Assembly: GCF_001618425.1 (NCBI RefSeq)
Contig: NZ_BDCU01000017.1
Span: 186,001-250,000 of the forward strand
Length of the DNA: 64,000 nt
Source of the DNA: Nocardia fusca NBRC 14340
Lineage (GTDB): Bacteria > Actinomycetota > Actinomycetes > Mycobacteriales > Mycobacteriaceae
Reading direction: 5' to 3'
Shown: in pieces, positions 1 to 8,460 of the stretch
How the letters are laid out: every line of letters starts with the position of its first letter
Numbering within the stretch: position 1 is the first letter of the stretch
Made by a program: the position numbers and the translations under genes
The notes under the pieces: generated by a model
Seen by the model: the letters and a program-made list of their open reading frames with translations, nothing else
Database searches by the model: none
Told to the model about the DNA's origin: nothing

Positions 1-86
1 TCGGTCACGGCGGGCGCATTTCGGTCCGAGGGAATGGTCGCACCGGACAGTACTACGACACGTGGCACAGCGCGCATTTCGCGACT

Positions 87-106
87 CCTCGGCCCCACGG
101 CCGAGG
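87..106 (-). terminator. Probable hisS terminator hairpin
   Basis: A perfect 8-bp inverted repeat (CCTCGGCC, loop CCAC, GGCCGAGG) lies three bases beyond the hisS stop codon. There is no T-run, which is common for actinobacterial terminators. Nothing else is seen between position 1 and the hisS stop. Confidence 0.6.
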
Positions 107-109
107 CGA

Positions 110-1372
110 CTACTGCGCGGCCAGCGTGGCGACGATCTCGTCGAGCGGGATCTGCCGCTGATCCCCGGACTGCATATCCTTCAGCCCGATGGTCCCCTCG
201 GCCAGATCGCGATCGCCCAGGATCAGCGTGGACCGCGCGCCCGATCGGTCCGCGGCCTTCATGGCGCCCTTCACCCCGCGGCCCCCGTAGGCCAGATCCA
301 CCCGGACCCCCGCCGCGCGCAGTTCACCGGCCAGCACCACCATGCGCTGTTTGGCGGCCTCGCCGAGTGGGACACCGAATACCTCGCAGCGGGCCGGGTC
401 GCCCGCCGTGACGCCTTCGGCGGCCAGCGCCAGAACCGTGCGGTCGACTCCGAGACCGAACCCGATCCCGGACAGGGCCTGCCCGCCCAGCTCGGCCATG
501 AGTCCGTCGTAGCGGCCGCCGCCGCCGATCCCGGACTGGGCCCCCAATCCATCGTGCACGAACTCGAAGGTCGTCTTCGTGTAGTAGTCCAGCCCGCGCA
601 CCATGCGCGGATTCAGGACATACGGAACGCCGAGCGCGTCGAGATGCGCGAGGACCTGGTCGAAGTGGGTTTTCGCGGATTCGGACAGGTGATCGATCAT
701 CAGCGGCGCCGTCGCGGTCATCTCCCGCACCTCGGGCCGCTTGTCGTCGAGCACGCGCAGCGGGTTGATCTCGGCCCGCCGCCGGGTCTCGGCGTCCAGG
801 TCCAACCCGAACAGGAACTCCTGTAGCCGCTCGCGGTACTGCGGGCGGCAGGTCTCGTCACCGAGCGAGGTGATCTCCAACCGGAACCCGGTCAGGCCCA
901 GGCTCCGGAATCCGGCATCGGCGACCGCGATGACCTCGGCGTCCAGCGCGGGATCGTCGACGCCGATGGCCTCCACGCCGACCTGCTGCAACTGCCGGTA
1001 CCGGCCCTTCTGCGGCCGCTCGTAGCGGAAGAAGGGGCCGGCGTAGCTCAGCTTGACCGGCAGCTGGCCGCGGTCGAGGCCGTGCTCGATCACCGCACGC
1101 ATCACCCCGGCGGTGCCCTCGGGGCGGAGGGTGACACTGCGCTCGCTGCGATCGGAGAAGGTGAACATCTCCTTGCTCACCACATCGGTGGACTCACCGA
1201 CACCGCGGGCGAACAGCTCGGTGTCCTCGAAGACCGGCAGCTCGATATGCCCGTACCCGGCGAGTCGGGCGGCACGGAGCAGACCGTCGCGTACCGCGAC
1301 GAACTCGGCCGAACCGGGCGGAACGTAATCCGGCACCCCCTTCGGGGCGGAGAAGCTGCTGGTCTTGGTCAC
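110..1372 (-). CDS. hisS: Histidyl-tRNA synthetase
   Basis: Cytoplasmic class II aminoacyl-tRNA synthetase that charges tRNA-His with histidine. The 420-residue product has the family's usual length. It begins with the typical KGVPDY segment, carries the class II motif 2 region ([16 protein letters not shown], about residues 110-125), the histidine-binding loop GLDYYTKT (about 260) and the [11 protein letters not shown] glycine-rich stretch, and ends with an anticodon-binding domain. The GTG start at 1372 was chosen because homology begins there; the frame stays open far upstream but that extension is arginine-rich noise. It is convergent with nothing on its 3' side and divergent from the cyclophilin gene, as hisS and ppiB are arranged in M. 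tuberculosis. Confidence 0.96.
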   Translation of the reverse strand: MTKTSSFSAPKGVPDYVPPGSAEFVAVRDGLLRAARLAGYGHIELPVFEDTELFARGVGESTDVVSKEMFTFSDRSERSVTLRPEGTAGVMRAVIEHGLDRGQLPVKLSYAGPFFRYERPQKGRYRQLQQVGVEAIGVDDPALDAEVIAVADAGFRSLGLTGFRLEITSLGDETCRPQYRERLQEFLFGLDLDAETRRRAEINPLRVLDDKRPEVREMTATAPLMIDHLSESAKTHFDQVLAHLDALGVPYVLNPRMVRGLDYYTKTTFEFVHDGLGAQSGIGGGGRYDGLMAELGGQALSGIGFGLGVDRTVLALAAEGVTAGDPARCEVFGVPLGEAAKQRMVVLAGELRAAGVRVDLAYGGRGVKGAMKAADRSGARSTLILGDRDLAEGTIGLKDMQSGDQRQIPLDEIVATLAAQ

Positions 1373-1564
1373 GGTGAACCAGTTTCCCCCACCCGCCCCG
1401 GTCGAGTCCAACCGGTTCCGCCGTACCCGGGCTCCGAGGCGGCCGGTCCGGTCGATATCCGGGTGTCGGGCGCCGGAGATGGCAGACTCTAGTGCCGGAA
1501 GCAACAGACCAGCCGCGACCGGCCGGGCCTGCCGGCCCGGCCGCCGCACGGGAGGAACGTGGTA

Positions 1565-2452
1565 GTGCCCAGCAACGAACAACGCCGAGCGGCGGCGAAA
1601 CGCAAGCTGGAACGACAGCTCGCCAACCGGGCCGAACGCGCGCGTAAGCGTAAACAACTGACCATCGCCGGATCGGCGCTCGGGGTCGTCGTGGTGATCG
1701 CCGCGGTGACCGGGGTGTACTTTCTGACCCGCGGCGGCGAGAGCGCCGATACGGCCTCCAATGCCTCGCAGACACCGGACGCCTCGCTGTCCAGCACGCC
1801 GGGCGCGGCCCCGCCCCCGCCCGCGGCCGCCAAACCGGCCAGCGTGAACTGCTCCTACCGGGACAGCGCGGAACCGGCGTCCAAGCCGGTGCAGAAGCCC
1901 CGTGCGGAGGGTATCCAGACCGGGGACGGCAACTCCTCGCTGAGCATCAGTGTGGACAGCAATCAGGGTCCGCTGGGTCTGACGCTGAACAATGCCGAGT
2001 CGCCGTGCACGGTGAACAGCTTCGCCAGCCTGGCCGGCCAGGGCTATTTCGACGGCACCAACTGCCACCGGCTCACCCAGGGTGAGGGCCTGAAGGTGCT
2101 GCAGTGCGGTGATCCGACCGGCACGGGCACCGGCGGCCCCGGATACGAATTCGACAACGAGTACCCCACCGATCAGTTCGCGCCGAACGATCCGGCGCTG
2201 CAGCAGCCGATCAGTTACGGACGCGGCGTGCTGGCCATGGCCAATGCCGGACCGGGCACCAACGGCAGCCAGTTCTTCATCGTGTACGGCGATTCGATGC
2301 TCCCGCCGAACTACACGATCTTCGGCACCGTGGACGAGGGCGGCCTGGCGACCCTGGACAAGATCGCCGGTCAGGGCCAGGACGAATCCAACGGTCCCGG
2401 CGACGGCAAACCCACGCAGCCGGTCACGCTGAACTCGGTACGTATCGACTGA
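1565..2452 (+). CDS. ppiB: Membrane-anchored cyclophilin (peptidyl-prolyl isomerase)
   Basis: Peptidyl-prolyl cis-trans isomerase that speeds proline-limited folding outside the membrane. The 295-residue protein has a basic cytoplasmic N-terminus ([12 protein letters not shown]), one membrane helix (about 32-54), a Ser/Pro/Ala linker, and a C-terminal cyclophilin domain (about 118-294) with the hallmark [21 protein letters not shown] at 1565 is preferred over GTG at 1559 because it sits 9 bases behind GGAGG and gives the N-terminus VPSNEQRR seen in the M. tuberculosis relative Rv2582. It is divergent from hisS. In M. tuberculosis the next gene is relA; here 17 kb intervene. Confidence 0.93.
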   Translation: MPSNEQRRAAAKRKLERQLANRAERARKRKQLTIAGSALGVVVVIAAVTGVYFLTRGGESADTASNASQTPDASLSSTPGAAPPPPAAAKPASVNCSYRDSAEPASKPVQKPRAEGIQTGDGNSSLSISVDSNQGPLGLTLNNAESPCTVNSFASLAGQGYFDGTNCHRLTQGEGLKVLQCGDPTGTGTGGPGYEFDNEYPTDQFAPNDPALQQPISYGRGVLAMANAGPGTNGSQFFIVYGDSMLPPNYTIFGTVDEGGLATLDKIAGQGQDESNGPGDGKPTQPVTLNSVRID

Positions 2453-2776
2453 TCCCGGCGGCCCCGCCCTCGGGCGCGTTCGGCTCACCTCGGTTTCCGG
2501 CGATATATGCTGGTCGGCGCAACGTTGCGAAGACTGAGCCCCCAGTTCTCGGGTAATCTCGAAAAAGGGAGTGCGCGTGACCAAGTCGTGCTCTCCGGCC
2601 GCAGTTCCGGGCCGGGGCGCCGCTCGCGAGTTCTCCCGGTGTTCGCGTCGCGCCGGGCGTACCTTCGCCGGGCGGTTGCGCGGACCGCGCCGGCGGATCC
2701 CGATCCGCCGGCGCGGTCCGTGACGCCGGGGCACCACAACATCCAATAGTGCACACCGCAGTATCGGGGAGCAGCC
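2453..2776. other. Intergenic region with long inverted repeat
   Basis: 324 bases without a convincing gene. It holds the perfect inverted repeat at 2681-2720 listed separately. A 49-codon arginine-rich frame (2572-2721) with an AGGGAG upstream exists but ends inside the repeat and resembles no known protein, so it is not called. No clear promoter hexamers were found. Confidence 0.6.
2681..2720. repeat. Perfect 19-bp inverted repeat
   Basis: Arms 2681-2699 and 2702-2720 are perfect reverse complements separated by two bases, giving a 40-bp palindrome-like element rich in GC, 56 bases upstream of the ATG at 2777. As RNA it would form an extremely stable stem. No T-run follows. It may end cyclophilin transcription, or act as an operator or boundary for the downstream gene. 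Confidence 0.85.
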
Positions 2777-3370
2777 ATGTCCGAGGAACTGGACGACATC
2801 GGCCGGGAAACCGCGGCCATGATGAAGACGATGTTGCAGATCGCGACATTGGTCGCACTCAAGGCCCGGGAACGCGGCCAGCGTGAAGCCGAGATGCGGG
2901 TCAAGATGACCGAGGCCCGGGTGAAAGAGGCGCGGGAGCTGCAGATCCGTGAGGCGCGCGACGCCAAGGCCAAGGATCCACGCAATCTCGCCCTGGCCCA
3001 GACCATTTCGCGGTCGGTCGCGGAGGTCGGGCCACCGGGCGCCTCGGTACCGCACCGGGAAGCGCCCGGTTATCGCGGCGTCCAGCTCGAGAAGGACCGC
3101 TTCTCGATGAGTTCGTTCGCCGAGAAATCCGATCAGGCGAGCAGCGCGGCAGACGCGGTGCGCTATGACTCGGTGGAACGGCGGGCTGCCCTGGCCGCGC
3201 ATCTGGCCAAGATCGGTGTCGCACCGGAACTGGCCGCGGCCCGGATGCTGGTCGAGGTAGGACAGGCCACCCCACCGAGCGAGGCGGTGCGCAACCGGCC
3301 CGATCGGGCGCCGTCGGTGCAGCGCGCCCGGGAGCAGGAACTCGCCCGAGGTCTCGAACGCAGTCGTTAG
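2777..3370 (+). CDS. Hypothetical helical protein next to T4SS operon
   Basis: A 197-residue soluble protein of unknown function. The start is well supported by GGGGAG six bases before the ATG. Residues about 5-75 are strongly helical and charged, with repeated Arg/Glu/Lys/Ala heptad-like stretches ([16 protein letters not shown]) that predict a coiled coil; the C-terminal third has a second helical segment ([16 protein letters not shown]). There is no signal peptide or membrane helix. It is the only plus-strand gene at the left flank of the T4SS-like operon and converges on it through a shared terminator. A role with the secretion system is only inferred from position. Confidence 0.8.
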   Translation: MSEELDDIGRETAAMMKTMLQIATLVALKARERGQREAEMRVKMTEARVKEARELQIREARDAKAKDPRNLALAQTISRSVAEVGPPGASVPHREAPGYRGVQLEKDRFSMSSFAEKSDQASSAADAVRYDSVERRAALAAHLAKIGVAPELAAARMLVEVGQATPPSEAVRNRPDRAPSVQRAREQELARGLERSR

Positions 3371-3393
3371 GCCGGGAGTTCCGGCCGGAATAC

Positions 3394-3426
3394 GAGAACG
3401 CCCGTCCTTTGAGGACGGGCGTTCTC
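3394..3426. terminator. Bidirectional terminator between convergent genes
   Basis: Perfect 14-bp stem (GAGAACGCCCGTCC at 3394-3407 and its complement at 3413-3426) with loop TTTGA, 23 bases after the plus-strand stop at 3370 and 24 bases beyond the minus-strand stop at 3451. It can serve both strands. Confidence 0.85.
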
Positions 3427-3450
3427 CGTATCCGGGCCGCCGGCGGGTCG

Positions 3451-3882
3451 TCAGCTCTTGACTTCGCTACCGGCCGGCCGGACCGGGGCCTCGGCTTCTT
3501 CGGTGGTGTCGAACGGATCGCTGAACATTCCGTCGGGCGGAGCCGTCAGCGGCAGCGGCACCAGCATGTCCTTGTGCCCGTGGCGCACGCTGCAATATTT
3601 GAAGGGGCCCTTCGGGTCGAGGAGTACGGCCATGTGCTGGTCGGCATGGTCGAGGAACCAGACGCTCATCCCGGTGGCGCCGTCCTGCCGCAGATGCTCC
3701 CAGGCCCGCCACATCGCGTCCAGGCGCGCGATGGCCTCCGTATGCTTCCACCACTCGGGGCACCACACGGTATCGCTGAGATCGCTGACCTGCCGCCGAT
3801 AGACGACGCTGAGGTAGTTCTCGACGAACTCCACCACGTTCTTGTAGGTCGGTATCTGCTGCTCTCGGGAAATCTCGGTCAC
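3451..3882 (-). CDS. DUF4913 protein, last gene of T4SS-like operon
   Basis: The 143-residue protein matches the actinobacterial DUF4913 family, which is commonly found near conjugation genes: it has the conserved W-C-P-x-W-W segment (VWCPEWWKH, about 39-47), [10 protein letters not shown] (about 53-62), [10 protein letters not shown] (about 71-80) and LLDPKGPF. Its molecular role is unknown. The GTG start at 3882 overlaps the stop of the TraG-like gene (GTGA), so it should be translated by coupling and probably works with the coupling ATPase. The C-terminal 25 residues are acidic and low complexity. Confidence 0.85.
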   Translation of the reverse strand: MTEISREQQIPTYKNVVEFVENYLSVVYRRQVSDLSDTVWCPEWWKHTEAIARLDAMWRAWEHLRQDGATGMSVWFLDHADQHMAVLLDPKGPFKYCSVRHGHKDMLVPLPLTAPPDGMFSDPFDTTEEAEAPVRPAGSEVKS

Positions 3883-5828
3883 AGCGGTCGAACCTCCTGC
3901 CTCTCTCCCGGCCCGTTCTCCGGACCCGGTGGTGTTCCGCCCGAACCGTTATCCGGTTCCGTCTGTGCTCCCGCCGGCTTCTTGTCCAAGATCGTCGGCG
4001 CGCCCGCCGGGCCGTGGTCCGGCTCCGTGGGCTTCTCCTTGATCAGCGCGGGCGAACCGATGAGATCGGTGACCAATGTCTTGCGCTGCGGGTCGTGCTG
4101 TTCGATGGACTTCTTCACCGCAGCCGCATAATCGCCCTCCCACCAGGGCACTGTGCGCACCAGCACCGGTGGGGCACCGGAAGAGAACACGATGGCGCGG
4201 CCGCGCGGCAGCGTCGCCAGCGCCTGCACAGTGAAGGTCTTGGAGGAACCCAGTGACCGCGAGTAGCTCTTACCGCCCTTGGATTCGGAGACCGAGGCGG
4301 AGATGGCGGAGTGCTCGCCGATGGACTCGGACCGTTCTCGCAGGAAGTTGGTGTCGTCGACGCCGCTGCCGAGCACCTTGATATTGGCCGCCGACCACAG
4401 TGCGTACATCCCGTCGTCCCCCCAGCACCGGGCGCCTTGCGCCCACGACTGCAGCACCGTCATGACCACGATGCCGCGGGAGCCGAAGTGGCTGTACTGC
4501 TTGGGCAGATCCTTCCACCGCACCACGTTCGCGGCCTCGTCCAGCACCGCCAGCAACGGAATCGGCAAGCGTCCGTATGCCGAACGCGACGCCTTGCGCA
4601 TGGCCACATCGATCACGGCCTCGGTGAGCGCGCTCACCAGCGGGGCCGCCGACCCGCGGCCTTCCAGCGACAGGCTGTAGAGGGTGCCGTTCTTCTCGAT
4701 GAACTCCAGTTCGTCGAACTGGGCACGGGCCGGCTCGTGCTTCTGCGGGTCGTGCGGGGTGATCCACTTGTGCACATTGCGCAGCTTCAGGCAGCGCACC
4801 ATCTTCTTCGCGGTGCCGAAGATGCCGCTGCGAGTCCGCGAGTCGGCGTTGTACTGCGCCGCCAGACCGGAGGCGGAGAAATCGTGGCCCGCGTCACGCA
4901 GGAATTTGATCGGTTCGATGTTCTGCGGATCGGTCACCCACTCCCAGATCTGGGTGATCGGCTTCTTCGCGATCGCCGCGGCCAGGAACAGCCCGGCCAG
5001 CAGATCCTCGGCCTCCGGATCGAAGAAGGCGTCGTTGCGCGAATCGGAACCGCTGTCGCTGTCGGCGAAATGACCGGCCAGGCGAGCGGCCCGCATCTCG
5101 CAGCCGTCGCTGTTCGCGTCCACCCAGGCCAGCGGATCCCAGTACCAGGTGGGCTCTTCGGCGGCCACGCCCTGCGGGTCGAAGACGAAGGTGCGGCTGC
5201 CCTTGGCCTCGCGGACATCGCGGGTCGCGTCCACCACATCGCGTTTGTTCGAGGTGGCCAGGACCGGTCCGATGGCGGTGAGAATCGCCGGGATGACCCG
5301 AGAGGTCGATTTGCCCTGCCGCGGCCCCCAGATGTCCAGGTGCAGATCCTCATAGGAGCCGTACAGCATCGTGCCGTCGGCGACGGCGACGCCGATCGGC
5401 ACCCCGGGTGCGTCGTTGTAGCCGAGCTGGACGCCCATGTTCTGGGCCTTCTCCCGGACCCCGGCCTCGGTCAAGGCGGCGATGGCGCCGCCGTTGCCCA
5501 TCACATCGGCCTTGTCGTCCACGGCGAGGCGGCCCACCAGCCGCTTGGCCGTGGCCCGCCGCCGGTACAGCACGAACAGGGCCAGCGCGAGCAGTACGAG
5601 CAGCAGGATCACCGTCGTACCGGCGGGCCAGCGCAGCTCGCCCTTCACCATCCCGGCCACGATATCGATCGGGTTGATCGGCATGTCCTGCTTCTGCAGC
5701 GAGAGCATATTGCCCAGGTGCAGGGCCACCCATACGGTTCCCAGGACGGCGCCGCCGACGTAGATCGCGATGAGGGTCAGATCGGGCCCGACCACGGCCG
5801 GGTCCTTCACCGGTTTCTTCTTGGCCAT
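3879..5828 (-). CDS. VirD4/TraG-like type IV coupling ATPase
   Basis: A 649-residue membrane ATPase of the VirD4/TraG/TraM type, which in conjugative systems recruits substrate to the T4SS channel. Two N-terminal membrane helices (about 17-38 and 72-88) are followed by the motor domain with Walker A GPRQGKST (168-175) and a Walker B-like LLAVLDEA (425-432). The C-terminal 80 residues are Pro/Gly-rich and probably disordered, a usual place for partner contacts. ATG at 5828 has GGAGG at good spacing; the frame is open further upstream but overlaps the preceding lipoprotein gene. It is the penultimate gene of the operon and overlaps the DUF4913 gene. Confidence 0.9.
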   Translation of the reverse strand: MAKKKPVKDPAVVGPDLTLIAIYVGGAVLGTVWVALHLGNMLSLQKQDMPINPIDIVAGMVKGELRWPAGTTVILLLVLLALALFVLYRRRATAKRLVGRLAVDDKADVMGNGGAIAALTEAGVREKAQNMGVQLGYNDAPGVPIGVAVADGTMLYGSYEDLHLDIWGPRQGKSTSRVIPAILTAIGPVLATSNKRDVVDATRDVREAKGSRTFVFDPQGVAAEEPTWYWDPLAWVDANSDGCEMRAARLAGHFADSDSGSDSRNDAFFDPEAEDLLAGLFLAAAIAKKPITQIWEWVTDPQNIEPIKFLRDAGHDFSASGLAAQYNADSRTRSGIFGTAKKMVRCLKLRNVHKWITPHDPQKHEPARAQFDELEFIEKNGTLYSLSLEGRGSAAPLVSALTEAVIDVAMRKASRSAYGRLPIPLLAVLDEAANVVRWKDLPKQYSHFGSRGIVVMTVLQSWAQGARCWGDDGMYALWSAANIKVLGSGVDDTNFLRERSESIGEHSAISASVSESKGGKSYSRSLGSSKTFTVQALATLPRGRAIVFSSGAPPVLVRTVPWWEGDYAAAVKKSIEQHDPQRKTLVTDLIGSPALIKEKPTEPDHGPAGAPTILDKKPAGAQTEPDNGSGGTPPGPENGPGERQEVRPL

Positions 5829-5856
5829 TACTGCCTCCTGAATGATGCCTGCCGGG

Positions 5857-6462
5857 TCACCGGTAGCCGTCCAGACGCCAACCCTGCGGCGTACGAACGA
5901 CGGTCGCGATGACGGTGGACGGCGCCAGGGGTTCCTCGCGGCCGTCCGGATAGACGACGGTCTGCTCGATTCCGATCTTGAATTGCTGCACACCGGGATC
6001 CGGCCCGGTCGGCGGCCGATCGCCGGAGGCGAAGGTGAACGCCTCCACCCGCGCCCCGGCCGCCGCCCAGTCACCCCACTGCAGTGATACCGCCGGAGCG
6101 CCGGCCGTGGCCGTCGACGCGTCCAGTACCCGGAGCAGGCTGGGGCCCAGCCATTCCCGCGCTCGTTGCAGCGAAGCGCCCGGAACCTCGGTGGCGGGCT
6201 CCCACTGATAGATCTCGCGCAGCGCCGCCACCGCGACCCCGTCCGGGGTCACCGGATCCGGGGCGGGCACGGCCTCGAGCCGCCGGATGGTCGAGGTGGC
6301 CACGGTGCCACCCGATCCCACGTCCTCGCCACTGCCGCCGCATCCGCTCAGTACCGTGATGCCCAGCATCAGCACCACCACCAGTCCCGCACCAGCACTC
6401 GTCTTCTCGTTCCAGGCTAACCGCCCGGACCTCGTAAACGCCGCCGATCCGCGCGTGTTCAC
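5857..6462 (-). CDS. Putative T4SS-associated lipoprotein
   Basis: A 201-residue predicted lipoprotein: a basic N-terminus, a hydrophobic stretch and a lipobox VLSG-C with the lipidated cysteine at residue 41. The mature part contains a helix with an NTF2/VirB8-like feel (REWLGPSLLRVLDASTA) and ends in a beta segment GWRLDGYR, similar in style to conjugal transfer lipoproteins, but I do not recognise the family firmly. The GTG start at 6462 overlaps the stop of the wall-hydrolase gene (GTGA), and 28 bases separate its stop from the coupling ATPase. The N-terminal n-region is longer than usual for a lipoprotein signal. Confidence 0.82.
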   Translation of the reverse strand: MNTRGSAAFTRSGRLAWNEKTSAGAGLVVVLMLGITVLSGCGGSGEDVGSGGTVATSTIRRLEAVPAPDPVTPDGVAVAALREIYQWEPATEVPGASLQRAREWLGPSLLRVLDASTATAGAPAVSLQWGDWAAAGARVEAFTFASGDRPPTGPDPGVQQFKIGIEQTVVYPDGREEPLAPSTVIATVVRTPQGWRLDGYR

Positions 6463-8135
6463 AGCACCCTCCTCGCCCGGGCATCGCCGGGCACCGCAGT
6501 TTCGGCCACCCCACCGGGAGAGTCCGCGGTCAGCGCGGGCGCCGCCTGGATCATCTGCCCGTTCCCGCTGTAGATTCCGACCCGCGCGGGTCCACGCGGC
6601 CCGAATTCGCTGAACACCAGATCCCCCGGCTGCACCTTGGCGAGCGGCACCTCGGTACCGGCCTCCCACTGCTGCTCGGCGGTACGCGGCAGCGAGACCG
6701 CACCGGCCGAGGCGGCGAACACTGCCGCCGAGGTCAGGCCCGGCCCGTCGAGCCCGCCACCGCTGGGTCCCTGCGGGCCACCGCCACCCCATACGTACGG
6801 AGTGCCCAGCCATTCGTGCGCGGCCTGCACGACCTGGTCCCCGGCCGCTCCCGCACTGTCGGGAGCGAAACGCCCCGTGGCCCCCGGCGCGCGGTATTCC
6901 GCTTCCATGGCCAGAATGTTCGTGACGTAGGGCTGGGTCTCGGAGTAGTGCGCGGCCACTTGATTCGGCATACCGCCCGACGCCAGCACTGCGCCCTCGC
7001 CTGCGTTGTAGGCGGCCAACGTCAACGCCACCACATCACCCTGGACCCGCCCCTCGCCGATCCAGCCGGTGATCTTGTGCGCGATCGCGCACATGTATCG
7101 GCCCTGTCCCACGATGGCATCACCGTCGTCCCACACGCTGGCCACCCCGTTACCGTCGGCATCGATCACGTACGGTTGGCCGTCGTCGGGATTGATACTC
7201 GCGGCGGTGCCGGGCAGGAACTGCGCGAGCCCCTGCGCGCCCGCAGGCGAGGTGAGCCCGCGCCGGAAACCGGACTCCTGCCGCCCCTGCGCGGCCAGCA
7301 GGGACGGGGTGACCTCGGGGCACAGCGATCCCGCGCGGCGGTACCAGATCTCCAGTTCCGGCGGCACTTTCCCATTGGCCAGTGCCCCACCCGGTGTACC
7401 GAAACCGCGCACACACGCCGGATCGGTGGAATACGCGCGGGCACCACCCAGATCCGGGGTGGGCGCACCGTCGAGCCAGGGCATCGGGTCGATCTGGCGG
7501 CCGCCGGTGAACCGGCCGCCCGGCACGATCTCGAAATGCAGATGCGGCCCACTGGATTCACCGGCCGACCCCACCGCGCCGATATGCTGGCCGGCCTGCA
7601 CGACCTGGCCGACCCGCACCAGTACCCCGCTGTCCCACATATGCCCGTACACCGCGGAATACGCGCGCCCGTTGCCCGCATCCACCGAATCCACCACGAT
7701 CCAGTTGCCGAAACCGGAGGCCGGGCCCGCGGCCACCACGATTCCGTCGGCCACCGAGAAGATCGGAGTGCCGTCCGGCGCGGCCAGGTCGATACCCTTG
7801 TGCCCGCCGCCACGCGAACCGAAGACATCCGACACCGAATAGGTGCCGGCGGCCATCGGCCAGCTGCGGCCCAGCGGACCCGCGCCGGCGGCCAGCGAAG
7901 GCGTCGCGATCGCGGTGGGGTTGGCGGTGGACCCGTCCGGAATTCCCGGCTCGCCGGCCGCGCGCGGGTCACCCGGCGGGTATCCGCCCAGGGGCGGCAG
8001 CGTCGCCTGACTCGGGTCGAGCACCGACCCGCCCTCGCACGGGTCGTCCACGGCGGGCATCACGATGACGAGGATGACCGTCATCAGGCCGAGCACCAGA
8101 CCGAGGCAGGTCCACAGCACCGATTTCGCGTTCAC
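6459..8135 (-). CDS. M23 peptidase / lytic transglycosylase / degenerate NlpC-P60 protein
   Basis: A 558-residue wall-remodelling protein anchored by one N-terminal membrane helix (about 7-27). Domain 1 (about 100-215) is an M23 endopeptidase with zinc and catalytic residues in place: HKGID (H112, D116), YGHM (H165) and PHLHFE (H198, H200). Domain 2 (about 272-415) is a lytic transglycosylase with the catalytic glutamate at E287 (RQESGF) and the downstream AAYNAG motif. Domain 3 (about 434-558) has NlpC/P60 sequence (GTPYVWGGGG, LPRTAEQQW, GDLVF), but the catalytic Cys position is Gly464, the His position Arg518 and the third position Gln530, so it should be inactive. Such enzymes open peptidoglycan for T4SS assembly. 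GTG start at 8135. Confidence 0.92.
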   Translation of the reverse strand: MNAKSVLWTCLGLVLGLMTVILVIVMPAVDDPCEGGSVLDPSQATLPPLGGYPPGDPRAAGEPGIPDGSTANPTAIATPSLAAGAGPLGRSWPMAAGTYSVSDVFGSRGGGHKGIDLAAPDGTPIFSVADGIVVAAGPASGFGNWIVVDSVDAGNGRAYSAVYGHMWDSGVLVRVGQVVQAGQHIGAVGSAGESSGPHLHFEIVPGGRFTGGRQIDPMPWLDGAPTPDLGGARAYSTDPACVRGFGTPGGALANGKVPPELEIWYRRAGSLCPEVTPSLLAAQGRQESGFRRGLTSPAGAQGLAQFLPGTAASINPDDGQPYVIDADGNGVASVWDDGDAIVGQGRYMCAIAHKITGWIGEGRVQGDVVALTLAAYNAGEGAVLASGGMPNQVAAHYSETQPYVTNILAMEAEYRAPGATGRFAPDSAGAAGDQVVQAAHEWLGTPYVWGGGGPQGPSGGGLDGPGLTSAAVFAASAGAVSLPRTAEQQWEAGTEVPLAKVQPGDLVFSEFGPRGPARVGIYSGNGQMIQAAPALTADSPGGVAETAVPGDARARRVL

Positions 8136-8151
8136 CGCGCTCCCGCGGGGT

Positions 8152-8460
8152 TCACGTCTCGCGCCGGGTTTCGTTGAGAGTGTCGGCCAGGGCGCGGTTC
8201 ACCTCCGCGGCGGCCGCCAGTTGCTGCTGCAGCGCGGCGACCTTGCGGCGCAGGGCAGCCGCGTCCATCCGCTCCAGGCTCGGCCCCTCCGCCGCGCGCA
8301 CCCAGTTGCGTACCGAATTGGTGTGCACCCCGATCTGTTCGGCGACCAGCCGGCACGCCTCCGATTCGCTGCGCAGTTTGCCGGTGAGCGCGAGCACCTG
8401 TTCCACCGCGGCGGCCCGGACCTCCGGCGAGACCCGGCGATAGGACCGATGCGGCATCAT
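8152..8460 (-). CDS. Small HTH protein resembling IS3-type transposase OrfA
   Basis: A 102-residue protein with an N-terminal helix-turn-helix of the transposase OrfA kind (YRRVSPEVRAAAVEQVL, then SEACRLVAEQIGVHTNSVRNWVR) and a C-terminal coiled coil (about 62-98, ALRRKVAALQQQLAAA). No OrfB or terminal repeats are present, so it is not part of an insertion sequence here. Its ATG at 8460 overlaps the VirB4-like gene's stop (ATGA), and only 16 bases separate it from the wall hydrolase. This placement suggests a domesticated DNA-binding protein serving the operon, possibly as regulator; that role is inference. Confidence 0.85.
   Translation of the reverse strand: MMPHRSYRRVSPEVRAAAVEQVLALTGKLRSESEACRLVAEQIGVHTNSVRNWVRAAEGPSLERMDAAALRRKVAALQQQLAAAAEVNRALADTLNETRRET

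Noticed and set aside
2572..2721. 49-codon arginine-rich frame with AGGGAG upstream
   Set aside because: Ends inside the long inverted repeat, very biased composition and no supporting family; could still be checked by ribosome profiling.
1373..3202. Open frame extending hisS by more than 600 codons upstream on the minus strand
   Set aside because: It overlaps the cyclophilin and helical-protein genes, is arginine-rich and has no family features; it is a shadow of GC-rich codon use.
4311..5912. 533-codon plus-strand frame opposite the TraG-like gene
   Set aside because: Antisense shadow with His/Gln/Arg-rich composition and no domain; the minus-strand gene has clear motifs.
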